From positions 325,422-389,421 of the forward strand of contig QUKC01000001.1 of assembly GCA_003481005.1 (NCBI GenBank): 64,000 bases of DNA. The letters are read 5' to 3'. The stretch comes from Firmicutes bacterium TM09-10 (GTDB lineage: Bacteria; Bacillota; Clostridia; Lachnospirales; Lachnospiraceae). Below the pieces are notes generated by a model, which was given only the letters and a program-made list of their open reading frames with translations, had not been told where the DNA came from and searched no databases. Position numbers and translations under genes: made by a program. This document shows positions 26,011 through 34,790 of this stretch, one piece after another (position 1 is the first letter of the stretch; each line of letters opens with the position of its first letter).

Positions 26011-26256
26011 TTATGAGTGACGTGGTTTTCGGCATTCCTCCGGAAGTTCTGCTGACCAGGGCATCAGAAAGTTCAGTTTTGCCGGATCTATATTTCCTTT
26101 TTTATCGCACAGCTTCGGCAGCCTGTCAGGATATGTCTGAAGTAATAGTACGGGCGCAGGTTATTCAGTTTGGCTGTCTCTGGAATACTGTAGACAAGGG
26201 CACTTGCTTCGGCTCCTCTTGCTGTGTTATGGAACATCCAGTTCTTCTTTTTATGT
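26011..26256 (-). pseudogene. IS66-family transposase C-terminal fragment (minus)
   Basis: The minus strand reads KNWMFHNTARGAEASALVYSI, ETAKLNNLRPYYYFRHILT, then after a frameshift LPKLCDKKGNIDPAKLNFLMPW and AELPEECRK before TAA (26011-26013). This is the conserved end of IS66 TnpC. It meets an inverted partner at 26238-26283. Confidence 0.65.
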
Positions 26257-26264
26257 TCTTAAGC

Positions 26265-26490
26265 ACATAAAAAGAAGAACTGGCAGGTCATTGATACTAT
26301 AAACGGGGCAAAGACCTTCGCTGTGATCTACAGTATTGCAGAAACAGTAAAGTCCAACAACCTGAAGCCATACGAATACTTTAAGTATTTGCTGACCGTG
26401 ATCCCGGAGCACATGGAAGACACAGCCTGAAGCTTTTTGGAAGAACTGCTCCCCTGGTCACCAGCGCTTCCGGAAAGCATTCGAAAATAA
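26265..26490 (+). pseudogene. IS66-family transposase C-terminal fragment (plus)
   Basis: The plus strand reads KKNWQVIDTINGAKTFAVIYSI, NNLKPYEYFKYLLTVIPEHMEDTA, a TGA, then SFLEELLPWSPALPES and a final TAA. It is a second, divergent IS66 TnpC C-terminus. The two fragments share a perfect 19-bp inverted repeat (26238-26256 with 26265-26283). Confidence 0.65.
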
Positions 26491-26585
26491 AATTTATATC
26501 AGGCCGCAAAAGCGGCTTAAGATTGTCAAGGTACTTGCTATGGTGCGTTTACCATTCCGGGTGGCAACTTGTCACCCGGATTTGC

Positions 26586-26637
26586 TTTTAAAAAAGAAAA
26601 AGCGGTAATGACTTATGCTATCATTACCGTTTTTTCG
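26586..26637 (-). terminator. Terminator of the tRNA-Arg transcript
   Basis: CGGTAATGA (26603-26611) and TCATTACCG (26621-26629) form a stem with A/T runs on both sides; on minus it lies just after the tRNA 3' end. A separate small hairpin (CCGGGTG...CACCCGG) lies near 26560. Confidence 0.75.
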
Positions 26638-26639
26638 TA

Positions 26640-26711
26640 TGTTCCCAGCGGGAATCGAACCCACAACTAGTGCTTAGGAGGCACTTGTTATATCCATTTA
26701 ACTATGAGAAC
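26640..26711 (-). tRNA. tRNA-Arg (anticodon CCU)
   Basis: Read on minus, acceptor GTTCTCA pairs with TGGGAAC. The anticodon stem-loop AGTGC-CTCCTAA-GCACT gives anticodon CCT, which reads AGG arginine codons. The T arm has GGGTTCGATTCCC. The discriminator is A and the CCA is not encoded. Confidence 0.92.
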
Positions 26712-26974
26712 AAATGCCGTACTTATGGGCTTTTCAGCCACTTTGGATACGGTTTCCATTTCTTTCAATTCATTCTTTTGAATGACGATTTTTCGTTTCT
26801 TTTTACTTTGACATTTTCAGCAGTCCAGCTGGAATTGAACTCCGACTTATCCCCATTTTGCTTTTATCGGGTATAACCATGGCTTCCGCTTTTTTAGGTT
26901 TCACGGCTTTAACCATGGTTGCTTCTTAGAAGTAACACCTATTCGATTCGTCACCCAAAAACAGTTCCATAAAC
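26712..26974 (-). other. Long untranslated leader upstream of tRNA-Arg
   Basis: About 260 nt separate the promoter at 26981-27009 from the tRNA. It contains no convincing gene. It contains an inverted repeat AACCATGG ... CCATGGTT, and a tRNA-like GGAGTTCAATTCC that does not form a T stem. It may be a processed leader or a small RNA. Confidence 0.4.
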
Positions 26975-26980
26975 AAATCT

Positions 26981-27009
26981 ATTATACAGAAATTATCTGT
27001 ACAAGTCAA
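26981..27009 (-). promoter_or_regulatory. Strong promoter toward tRNA-Arg
   Basis: On minus, TTGACT (27004-27009), 17 bp, TATAAT (26981-26986). The spacer holds an inverted repeat TACAGA-N5-TCTGTA (26985-27001), a possible repressor site. Confidence 0.8.
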
Positions 27010-27035
27010 ATACTTTACGCTGTCCGTGAACTCTT

Positions 27036-27932
27036 CTACGACTCTTCCGGGAAATTCACCTGTCCCTGCAGCCACACGCTGCCCTTGAAGCGGCGTCCGA
27101 CAGCAGGTTCGCCCAGCAGATCAATGCTGTTGATTGCAACCTTTAAATTCAGGTCGTTGCAACACAGGGTCAGAATATGTACCTTTTCGCCCGTCAGTCC
27201 GTTGGTTACAAGCTTCATATCCGTGATTTCACCCAGAACAGAATACTGGTCACATTCCACGCCATACGGCATGAAATACGTATCTACAAAACTGAAAATA
27301 TCGGCTTTTTGAATTTTTCTGGAAATGGACGTGTAGGTGTCCATATCTTCTAACGTCAGGCTTTCCATCGCTTCTTCATCGCCGCCACGCGCAGCCTGAA
27401 TCAGACGGTTTCTCTGCACCGCGTCCTTGGCAATCTTTTTTTTCTGCCATTCCGTCTTCTGAATCGGCATCATGATCGTTCCCTGACAGGAAAGTGCGGA
27501 AAGGTTCAAAGAAGTACCCTTTGCCGGGATCTTGCCTTCTCCCTGCAATTTCAGATACGAAATCATATTTTGCAGGTAAAAAATCAGGGAAACACCAACC
27601 TTCGGATCGTCGCAGATTCCCGCATAGGACTCCTTCGCCGCGTGGCGCTCGATTGAGATATCCTCTGCTGTACTGACAAGATCGGAGCGCAGGTACGGAA
27701 GATAATAATCGAAACTGTACGTATCGTCCTCATCAAATTCTCCGCACACTGCTATTCCGATGTCTTCGGCGAAATTCCTGTCAAATTCTGCAACCAGCGT
27801 CTTTTTTCCAACGGTTGTATAGCTGCGCTCATCCGCATGAATAATGATATCCCGGATCAGCTTTTGAACCTGTTTCTTTTCTGTATACTGACTGAATCCC
27901 ACTGCTCTCAAAAATTTGTGCAAGAATCTCAC
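27036..27932 (-). CDS. DUF3881-family protein
   Basis: 298 residues, probably starting at GTG (27932) after a GTGAGG. The sequence matches DUF3881, a family of unknown function found mainly in Lachnospiraceae next to serS. It is mixed alpha/beta and soluble, with no signal peptide. The C-terminal ~80 residues (YSVLGEITDMKLVTNGLTGEKVHILTLCCNDLNLKVAIN) look like a beta-rich ligand- or nucleic-acid-binding unit. It is 30 bp downstream of serS in the same direction. I can assign no function. Confidence 0.7.
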   Translation of the reverse strand: MRFLHKFLRAVGFSQYTEKKQVQKLIRDIIIHADERSYTTVGKKTLVAEFDRNFAEDIGIAVCGEFDEDDTYSFDYYLPYLRSDLVSTAEDISIERHAAKESYAGICDDPKVGVSLIFYLQNMISYLKLQGEGKIPAKGTSLNLSALSCQGTIMMPIQKTEWQKKKIAKDAVQRNRLIQAARGGDEEAMESLTLEDMDTYTSISRKIQKADIFSFVDTYFMPYGVECDQYSVLGEITDMKLVTNGLTGEKVHILTLCCNDLNLKVAINSIDLLGEPAVGRRFKGSVWLQGQVNFPEES

Positions 27933-27962
27933 CTCACTTTTTGTTTGTTTTAGTTTACATAA

Positions 27963-29246
27963 TTATTTTTTGCGAATTTCTTTCATTCCACCCATGTAAG
28001 GCTGCAGCACTTCAGGGATTCTGACAGAGCCGTCTGCCTGCAGGTTATTCTCCAGGAAAGCAATCAGCATTCTCGGAGGCGCTACTACTGTATTATTCAG
28101 TGTATGTGCAAAGTATTTTCCGTTTTCACCATTTACACGGATCTTCAGTCTTCTTGCCTGCGCATCGCCCAGGTTGGAGCAGCTGCCGACTTCGAAATAC
28201 TTCTTCTGTCTCGGGGACCATGCTTCTACGTCTACAGATTTCACTTTCAGGTCAGCCAGGTCACCGGAGCAGCATTCCAGGGTTCTTACCGGAATATCCA
28301 TGCTTCTGAACAGATCTACAGTGTTCTGCCACAGCTTGTCAAACCACATCTTGGAATCTTCAGGCTTGCACACAACGATCATTTCCTGCTTTTCGAACTG
28401 ATGGATTCTGTATACGCCTCTCTCTTCCAGACCGTGTGCGCCTTTTTCCTTACGGAAGCAAGGAGAATAGCTGGTCAGAGTCTTAGGCAGCTCTTCTTCC
28501 GGAATAATTGTGTCGATAAATTTACCGATCATGGAATGCTCGGAAGTACCAATCAGGTAAAGATCTTCGCCTTCGATCTTGTACATCATAGCATCCATTT
28601 CTGCAAAGCTCATAACGCCTGTTACAACATTGCTTCTGATCATGAAAGGAGGTACACAGTAGGTAAAGCCTCTGTTAATCATGAAATCTCTTGCATATGC
28701 GATAACCGCGGAATGCAGTCTTGCGATATCGCCCATCAGATAATAGAAACCGTTTCCTGCAACCTTTCTTGCGCTGTCTAAGTCAATACCGTCAAAGCTC
28801 TCCATGATCTCAGTATGATAAGGAATTTCGAAATCCGGAACAACCGGCTCGCCATATCTCTGAACCTCTACGTTCTCGGTATCGTTTTTACCGATCGGAA
28901 CAGAAGGATCGATAATGTTCGGGATGGTCATCATGATTTTCAGGATTCTTGCCTGCAGCTCTTCTTCCTGTGCTTCCAGCTCAGAAAGTCTCTTTGCATC
29001 TGCATTGACCTGTTCCTTCATCGCCATGGCTTCTTCTTTCTTACCCTGGCCCATCAGTTTACCGATTTCTTTGGAAATCTTATTTCTGTTGGCGCGCAGA
29101 TCATCTGCTTCTTTCTGTGCAGTTCTGCTCTGTGCATCCAGCTCGATTACTTCATCTACCAGCGGAAGCTTTTCATCCTGGAATTTTTTCCGGATATTTT
29201 CTTTTACCACTTCCGGATTTTCTCTTAAAAATTTGATATCGATCAT
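27963..29246 (-). CDS. serS: Seryl-tRNA synthetase
   Basis: 427 residues of a class II synthetase. The N-terminal ~110 residues are the long antiparallel coiled coil that grips the tRNA-Ser variable arm (RTAQKEADDLRANRNKISKEIGKLM). Motif 2 is in SPCFRKEKGAHGLEERGVYRIHQFEKQE, and motif 3 in NGENGKYFAHTLNNTVVAPPRMLIAFLENN. It charges tRNA-Ser in the cytoplasm. It lies 12 bp after the DUF4446 gene. No T-box leader is visible, so it is probably transcribed from the parAB side. Confidence 0.97.
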   Translation of the reverse strand: MIDIKFLRENPEVVKENIRKKFQDEKLPLVDEVIELDAQSRTAQKEADDLRANRNKISKEIGKLMGQGKKEEAMAMKEQVNADAKRLSELEAQEEELQARILKIMMTIPNIIDPSVPIGKNDTENVEVQRYGEPVVPDFEIPYHTEIMESFDGIDLDSARKVAGNGFYYLMGDIARLHSAVIAYARDFMINRGFTYCVPPFMIRSNVVTGVMSFAEMDAMMYKIEGEDLYLIGTSEHSMIGKFIDTIIPEEELPKTLTSYSPCFRKEKGAHGLEERGVYRIHQFEKQEMIVVCKPEDSKMWFDKLWQNTVDLFRSMDIPVRTLECCSGDLADLKVKSVDVEAWSPRQKKYFEVGSCSNLGDAQARRLKIRVNGENGKYFAHTLNNTVVAPPRMLIAFLENNLQADGSVRIPEVLQPYMGGMKEIRKK

Positions 29247-29258
29247 GACTCTTCCTCC

Positions 29259-29768
29259 TTAAAATCCAATCGCCATATTCAGCGCTTTTCTTTCTTCTTC
29301 ACCAAGGGCGATTTCACATTCGCCGTTTTTGATTTCCTTCGTGTAGGTATAGCAGCCGTCACTGCTGTGTACGGAATTTAAAATAAATCCGCTGTTTCTC
29401 TCATTCAGCATGCACAGGCAAAAGCTCAGATTACCGCCCATCTGGTTATAGGCATCGTATTTTACCAGTCCGGCCTTCTGATAACAGAATTCCAGTTTTT
29501 TCAGGATATTGCGGATGTCCTTTCGATTCTTCTCGCTCTCACTTTTGATAAATTTATTATCCTCAAACAGCGCGATAATATCCTTTTCCAGACTCTTTCC
29601 GTCTTTGCCTTTCATGAATTTATCGTACTTTTTCTTCAGCTTTTTGTACTTTGCAAACTGTACAATCATTAAAACCAGAAGAATCAGCAATACAACAAAA
29701 ATTCCGATAAACAGCCACGCAATATCCAATCCTGCTATTCCGAGATATTCCATTAACGGGCTTGTCAT
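29259..29768 (-). CDS. DUF4446-family membrane protein
   Basis: 169 residues. One N-terminal membrane helix (~12-35, IAWLFIGIFVVLLILLVLMIV) is followed by a basic coiled-coil stretch (YKKLKKKYDKFMKGKDGKSLEKD) and a C-terminal domain with GLVKYDAYNQMGGNLSFCLCMLN, the DUF4446 signature. The family is often found after parB in Firmicutes and its role is unknown. A link to chromosome segregation is suggested only by position. Confidence 0.8.
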   Translation of the reverse strand: MTSPLMEYLGIAGLDIAWLFIGIFVVLLILLVLMIVQFAKYKKLKKKYDKFMKGKDGKSLEKDIIALFEDNKFIKSESEKNRKDIRNILKKLEFCYQKAGLVKYDAYNQMGGNLSFCLCMLNERNSGFILNSVHSSDGCYTYTKEIKNGECEIALGEEERKALNMAIGF

Positions 29769-29824
29769 TGCTTTTCTTTCCTTTCTTACGGTATTTCGGT
29801 AATTTATCTTACCGTCTCACATCT

Positions 29825-30724
29825 TTAACCCGTGATCCGCTCCAGCAGGCGTTCCAGATCTTCATGATTATAAAATTCAATTTCTATCTTACCCGCGCCG
29901 TTCTGTTTTGCGCTCACAGATACCTTTGTACTCAGACTCTGCTTCAACCGTTCGGAGATCTCCTGATAAATTGCCTGCAGCGTCTTATTTTCTTCCTTCG
30001 GCGGCTTCGGCGGCTTGTGCAGATCTTTTACCAGCTTTTCCACCTCGCGGACACTCAGCTTTTCATCAAAGATTTTCTGTGCGATCAGATACTGTTCTTC
30101 CGGATCTTCAATGCTGATCAGTGCTCTTGCATGTCCGGTGCTGATCATATCGTCCACTACCATCTTCTGTACTTCATCGCACAATTTGAGCAGACGCATG
30201 GAGTTTGTAACGGCAGTTCTGCTCTTGGAAACCCGCTCCGCTACTTCATCCTGCTTTAAATGGAACTCTGTCAGCAGTCTCTTATAAGCCTGTGCTTCTT
30301 CGATCGGATTTAAATCCTCTCTCTGAATATTTTCAATCAGAGAAATTTCAACAATTTCCTGATCTGTCAGTTCTCTGACAATGACCGGAACTTCTTTTAA
30401 TCCGGCGATTTTGGCAGCTCTCCATCTGCGCTCTCCTGCGATGATTTCATAATAATCACCACGGTTCTGTACAAGAATCGGCTGCAGCATTCCGAATTGT
30501 TTTAAAGATTCTGCCAATTCCTGTAAAGAATCTTCATCAAAATTTTTACGGGGCTGTTCTCGATTCGGCTCTACCTTTGACAGCTTTACCATCAGAGTGC
30601 CGTCTTTTCCCTCCTCAGCTGATGAGGCGGTCGAAACTGTAGCATGCTTTACCTCTGACTCCATCATCACATTTGTCGGAATCAGAGAATCCAGTCCTTT
30701 TCCTAATCCTCTTTTCAACGCCAT
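29825..30724 (-). CDS. parB: Chromosome-partitioning protein ParB/Spo0J
   Basis: 299 residues. The N-terminal CTP-binding ParB domain has the GERRWRAAK box. The central HTH (LKQDEVAERVSKSRTAVTNSMRLLKL) binds parS, and the C-terminal ~50 residues are the dimerisation domain. ParB loads at parS as a CTP-dependent clamp and recruits SMC. It overlaps parA by one base (TAATG). Two perfect parS sites lie upstream of the operon. Confidence 0.96.
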   Translation of the reverse strand: MALKRGLGKGLDSLIPTNVMMESEVKHATVSTASSAEEGKDGTLMVKLSKVEPNREQPRKNFDEDSLQELAESLKQFGMLQPILVQNRGDYYEIIAGERRWRAAKIAGLKEVPVIVRELTDQEIVEISLIENIQREDLNPIEEAQAYKRLLTEFHLKQDEVAERVSKSRTAVTNSMRLLKLCDEVQKMVVDDMISTGHARALISIEDPEEQYLIAQKIFDEKLSVREVEKLVKDLHKPPKPPKEENKTLQAIYQEISERLKQSLSTKVSVSAKQNGAGKIEIEFYNHEDLERLLERITG

Positions 30725-31491
30725 TATATACCCTTTCTCTTTATGACTTCATCCGCAAGTGCCATATAGCTCTCTGCTCCTGCTGACTTTGCATCATAAA
30801 GATTGATCGGCATTCCATAACTCGGTGCCTCTGCAAGTCGAATATTTCTGGGAATCATCGTCTTGTAAACCTTTTGATTCAGATGATCCTTGACATTTTC
30901 AACGACCTGCATCGAAAGATTTGTTCTCGCATCATACATGGTAAATACGATACCTTCGATATCCAGAGTCGGATTCAGACGTTCTCTTACCAGATTTACG
31001 GTATGGATCAGCTGACTCAATCCCTCCAGCGCATAGTATTCGCACTGAATCGGAACAAGAACTGTATCCGCTGTCGTCATCGCATTGATCGTCAGCATGC
31101 TGAGCGACGGCGGGCAATCGATGATGATAAAATCGTACTGATCTCGAATCCAGTCGATTTCATTTTTCAAAATGTACTCTTTTTTATCTACTCCAATCAG
31201 TTCAATCTCCGCTGCAGCAAGATTGACATTTGACGGAATAATTGAGACATTCTTAACAACATTCTTGATCAGACACTCTTCTACCGAACACTCACCAAGA
31301 ATCAATTCATAAACTGTGTTTTCCAGTTCATTTTTTTCGACGCCGAATCCACTGGTCGTATTTCCCTGCGGATCCATGTCGATAACTAATACTTTTTTTC
31401 TTTTCGCCGCCAGACAGGCTGACAGATTGATCGCTGTCGTTGTTTTACCAACGCCGCCCTTCTGGTTCGCAATTGCTATTGCTCTCCCCAT
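30724..31491 (-). CDS. parA: Chromosome-partitioning ATPase ParA/Soj
   Basis: 255 residues with the deviant Walker A motif KGGVGKTTTAINL near the N-terminus, and Walker A' / B regions (VLVIDMDPQGN, YDFIIIDCPPSLSML). ParA forms a DNA-bound ATP dimer that moves ParB complexes and, in Bacillus, modulates DnaA. It is first in the parA-parB-DUF4446-serS run. A palindrome GTCGT-TTC-ACGAC (31511-31523) lies just upstream of its ATG. Confidence 0.96.
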   Translation of the reverse strand: MGRAIAIANQKGGVGKTTTAINLSACLAAKRKKVLVIDMDPQGNTTSGFGVEKNELENTVYELILGECSVEECLIKNVVKNVSIIPSNVNLAAAEIELIGVDKKEYILKNEIDWIRDQYDFIIIDCPPSLSMLTINAMTTADTVLVPIQCEYYALEGLSQLIHTVNLVRERLNPTLDIEGIVFTMYDARTNLSMQVVENVKDHLNQKVYKTMIPRNIRLAEAPSYGMPINLYDAKSAGAESYMALADEVIKRKGI

Positions 31492-31556
31492 TGAAATTCA
31501 TACACCTCGTGTCGTTTCACGACTTCTTCTCTTACCGTTTCAAATTCACATCATTT

Positions 31557-31565
31557 ATTATAACA
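31557..31565 (-). promoter_or_regulatory. Probable parA promoter (extended -10)
   Basis: On minus, TATAAT (31557-31562) is preceded by TGT, an extended -10. No good -35 is seen at 17 bp. Confidence 0.45.
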
Positions 31566-31767
31566 TCAACATTTCAAGAATGCCATTGCTAATAGTTATA
31601 AATTTGTAAAAAGGAATGCACTTTTTTTCAGCAGTTCCGTTTTTTGACGTAAAAAGGAAATTTTCAATCTTACACTATATTCTTATTTCAGTCAAATCTT
31701 TGAAACGCACTACTGCTCCTCTCTTTCGCTGTATGTCTCTATTTTTCGTTCCGACTTGTCCGGTCAA

Positions 31768-31827
31768 TGTTTCACGTGAAACATTTGAGGATTATAAAAA
31801 AGGAGATGTTTCACGTGAAACATCTCC
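31768..31827. other. Two parS centromere sites
   Basis: TGTTTCACGTGAAACA occurs perfectly at 31768-31783 and 31807-31822. The second is embedded in a longer 26-bp palindrome (31802-31827). They lie between rsmG and parA, as usual near oriC, and load ParB. Confidence 0.95.
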
Positions 31828-31844
31828 CACTCAGGTTGACCAAC

Positions 31845-32570
31845 TCAGACAATCGGCATCTTTGCCGGTATACCTGCTTTTCTCGGATATTTTTTCGGCG
31901 TCTTTTTAATCTTATCAATCACAACCAGCGTTCTTCCCATATCTCCGCCCGGAAGCTGGAACTCGATCTTATCAGATATTTCTCCACCAAGAAGATCGAC
32001 CGCTTTCTGTGCCGCTTCAATTTCCGCCTCCGCTTTTTCTGCCTTATAAGGAATGAATTTCCCGTTTTCTTTTACATAAGGAAGACATAGCTCAGAAAGC
32101 GTTGATAAATTTGCTACTGCTCTTGAAACACATAAATCGAAATGCTCTCTGAACTCTGGCTGTTTTGCATAGTCCTCCGCTCTGCCATGAAGCATCTGGA
32201 TCTCACCTAATTCCAGTTTATCAGAAACCTCCTGTAAAAACTTCAATCGTTTTTGTAAAGAATCCAGTAAAGTCAGTCGAATCTGCGGAAATGCAATTTT
32301 CAGCGGAATTCCCGGAAAACCTGCGCCGGTTCCGATATCGATAACGGAAACCGCCTCCGCCAGGATTTCCGGATAGGCACGAACAACCGTCAGACTGTCG
32401 AAAAAATGCTTTTTCATTACATCTTTGTAATCTGTGATCGCCGTCAGATTCATTACTTCGTTCCATTCCACCAGAAGCTTATAATATTCCTCGAACTGCT
32501 GCTTCTGGACATCCGAAAGAACGATCCGCAATTTTTTTAATTCATTTTCAAATTGATCCATTCCGTACAT
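31845..32570 (-). CDS. rsmG: 16S rRNA m7G527 methyltransferase
   Basis: 241 residues. The SAM-binding motif is VIDIGTGAGFPGIPLKIAFP at ~75-95, and FDLCVSRAVANLSTLSELCLP is also conserved. It methylates G527 (E. coli numbering) of 16S rRNA. It sits 15 bp after mnmG, the classic gidA-gidB pair. Length is normal. The stop is followed by the parS sites. Confidence 0.95.
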   Translation of the reverse strand: MYGMDQFENELKKLRIVLSDVQKQQFEEYYKLLVEWNEVMNLTAITDYKDVMKKHFFDSLTVVRAYPEILAEAVSVIDIGTGAGFPGIPLKIAFPQIRLTLLDSLQKRLKFLQEVSDKLELGEIQMLHGRAEDYAKQPEFREHFDLCVSRAVANLSTLSELCLPYVKENGKFIPYKAEKAEAEIEAAQKAVDLLGGEISDKIEFQLPGGDMGRTLVVIDKIKKTPKKYPRKAGIPAKMPIV

Positions 32571-32585
32571 AGAACATATGTTCTC

Positions 32586-34523
32586 CTATTCTTTCTTCAA
32601 ATCGCGCATATGACTTTCATGCTCCAAATATACCAAAAGCACGGAAATATCTGCCGGGGAAACGCCGGAAATTCTGGAAGCCTGTCCAACCGATACCGGA
32701 CGGAACGCTTTTAACTTCTGTCTTGCCTCCAGACGCAGGCTCGGAACCTCATCATAATCCATCCAATTCGGGATTTTATGCTTTTCCATCTTCTTGTACT
32801 GATCTACCTGTCGCTTCTGGCGCTCAATATAACCTTCATATTTGATTTCGATTTCTACCTGCTCAATGACCTCTGCCGGTAAAAGCTTCCGATTCTGATC
32901 GATTTCTGCAAGCATTTCATAGGAAAGTTCCGGTCTGCACATCAACTCCGCCAGAGACGCTGCCGTCTTCAAAGGTGTACTGCCCATTTTCTCCAAAAAC
33001 CTCTGATGCTCTGCCGATGCGCCGATCACAGTTTTTTTCAGACGATCCATCTCCTGTGTAATCATCTGTTCTTTCTGTTCCAGCCACTGCATCTGCTCTT
33101 CCGAAATCAGACCAGCCTCATAGCCCTTTCTGCGCAGACGCAGATCCGCATTGTCCTGGCGAAGCAGTAATCTGTATTCTGACCGCGAGGTCATCATCCG
33201 GTACGGTTCTGTATTTTCCTTCGTCACAAGGTCGTCTACCAGAACGCCCAGATAGCCTTCCGAGCGGTCGATAATCATCGGCTCCCTGCCCTGACATTTC
33301 AGACCCGCATTGATTCCTGCAAGAATGCCCTGGGAAGCCGCTTCCTCATAGCCGCTGCTTCCATTGAACTGTCCTGCCGAAAAAAGCCCCTCAACATCCT
33401 TAAATTCCAACGTCGGGTACAACCGTCTTGCGTCGATGCAATCATATTCAATCGCATATGCATTGCGCACGATCCGGCAGTTTTCCAACCCTGGAACCGT
33501 CCGATACATGGCAAGCTGTACATCCTCCGGCAAAGAAGATGACATGCCACCGACATACATTTCATTTGTATAACGTCCCTCCGGCTCAAGAAAAACCTGA
33601 TGGCGTTCTTTATCTGCAAATTTTACAACCTTATCCTCGATAGACGGACAATATCTCGGTCCCGTCCCTTCAATAATTCCCGCATAAATCGGAGAACGAT
33701 CCAGGTTTGCCCGGATGATCTCATGCGTTTTTTCGTTCGTATAGGTCAACCAGCAGGAATCCTGATCAATCTGTACGCTTTCCGGGTCAGTAGAAAAGGA
33801 AAACGGCACAACCTTCGGATCTCCGAACTGCTCTTCCATTTTTGAAAAATCAATACTCCTTTTATCCATTCTCGCAGGCGTTCCCGTCTTGAAACGGCGC
33901 ATTGCAATGCCCATTTCTTTCAGGCTGTCTGTCAGGTGATTTGCCGCCTGCAGTCCGTTCGGCCCGGTATAGGTGATGGATTCTCCGCACAGGCAGCGTG
34001 CCTTTAAGTAGGTTCCAGTACACAAAATAACCGCTTTGGCTTCGTATACCGTTCCCGTAAATGTCCGCACACCACGGATTTTTTTTGTTGCACCGGCTTT
34101 TTCGGAAACCGTGTCTGCATTCACATCATCCCATAAAAGATCGCAGACTTCTGCCTGCTTGATAACCAGATGCTCCTGATTTTCCAGAATCTGCCGCATC
34201 CGTCTGCTGTATTCCGCTTTATCCGCCTGCGCCCGCAGCGAATGCACCGCAGGACCCTTCGATGCGTTGAGCATCTTTGACTGAATAAAGGTATGATCGA
34301 TATTTTTTCCCATCTCGCCGCCGAGCGCATCCAGCTCCCGGACGAGATGTCCTTTCGAAGAACCGCCGATATTCGGATTGCACGGCATCAGCGCAATACT
34401 TTCGATGCTTACCGTAAAAATAACCGTTTCCAGTCCCATTCTCGCGCACGCCAGCGCCGCTTCACATCCGGCATGACCTGCCCCAATTACACATACATCA
34501 ACTTTTTCTGTTATCTGAGCCAT
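32586..34523 (-). CDS. mnmG: tRNA uridine-34 carboxymethylaminomethyl enzyme MnmG
   Basis: 645 residues. The N-terminal FAD motif is [19 protein letters not shown]. The GidA signatures appear ([39 protein letters not shown]), and the C-terminal helical domain binds MnmE. With MnmE it modifies the wobble uridine of several tRNAs using FAD, methylenetetrahydrofolate and GTP hydrolysis. A 12-bp hairpin lies in its leader at 34553-34587. The 267-bp gap to mnmE suggests some separate control. Confidence 0.96.
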   Translation of the reverse strand: MAQITEKVDVCVIGAGHAGCEAALACARMGLETVIFTVSIESIALMPCNPNIGGSSKGHLVRELDALGGEMGKNIDHTFIQSKMLNASKGPAVHSLRAQADKAEYSRRMRQILENQEHLVIKQAEVCDLLWDDVNADTVSEKAGATKKIRGVRTFTGTVYEAKAVILCTGTYLKARCLCGESITYTGPNGLQAANHLTDSLKEMGIAMRRFKTGTPARMDKRSIDFSKMEEQFGDPKVVPFSFSTDPESVQIDQDSCWLTYTNEKTHEIIRANLDRSPIYAGIIEGTGPRYCPSIEDKVVKFADKERHQVFLEPEGRYTNEMYVGGMSSSLPEDVQLAMYRTVPGLENCRIVRNAYAIEYDCIDARRLYPTLEFKDVEGLFSAGQFNGSSGYEEAASQGILAGINAGLKCQGREPMIIDRSEGYLGVLVDDLVTKENTEPYRMMTSRSEYRLLLRQDNADLRLRRKGYEAGLISEEQMQWLEQKEQMITQEMDRLKKTVIGASAEHQRFLEKMGSTPLKTAASLAELMCRPELSYEMLAEIDQNRKLLPAEVIEQVEIEIKYEGYIERQKRQVDQYKKMEKHKIPNWMDYDEVPSLRLEARQKLKAFRPVSVGQASRISGVSPADISVLLVYLEHESHMRDLKKE

Positions 34524-34552
34524 CTTTTCCGCCTTATTTTCTGTGCTTTTCT

Positions 34553-34587
34553 ACAATAGAATGCACGCTCTGCAAGCATTCTATTGT
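34553..34587. repeat. Hairpin in the mnmG leader, part of a small repeat
   Basis: ACAATAGAATGC (34553-34564) and its exact complement (34576-34587) enclose an 11-nt loop. The left arm plus the start of the loop (ACAATAGAATG, ACGCTC) recur next to the 27-bp repeat near 58771-58790. The rest of 34588-34790 shows no gene. Confidence 0.55.
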
Positions 34588-34790
34588 CATGAATCATCGC
34601 ATACTTTCTGCACCAATCATACACGAATCCTGCGTTTCCGGCAACTATTTCTGTGGGCAATGCTCTACAATCCTGCTCACTGCCGCTGTTCAAAACCATT
34701 TACGAAACCTTTTCCCAGAGACTTTTCGCTGCCTGGCTTTTTCCAACTTCAAAAAAATATCTTTTCAAGACTTTTCGACACCTGGTCAGA

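Noticed and set aside
26815..26850. A second tRNA upstream of tRNA-Arg
   Set aside because: GGAGTTCAATTCC looks like a T arm, but the flanking five bases do not pair and no acceptor or anticodon stem can be drawn.
27933..29300. T-box or other leader for serS
   Set aside because: The gaps around serS are only 12-30 bp, and no specifier or TGG-type T-box sequence is present.
34588..34790. A gene in the mnmG-mnmE gap
   Set aside because: Open frames exist on both strands, but none has a start signal, motif or plausible composition.
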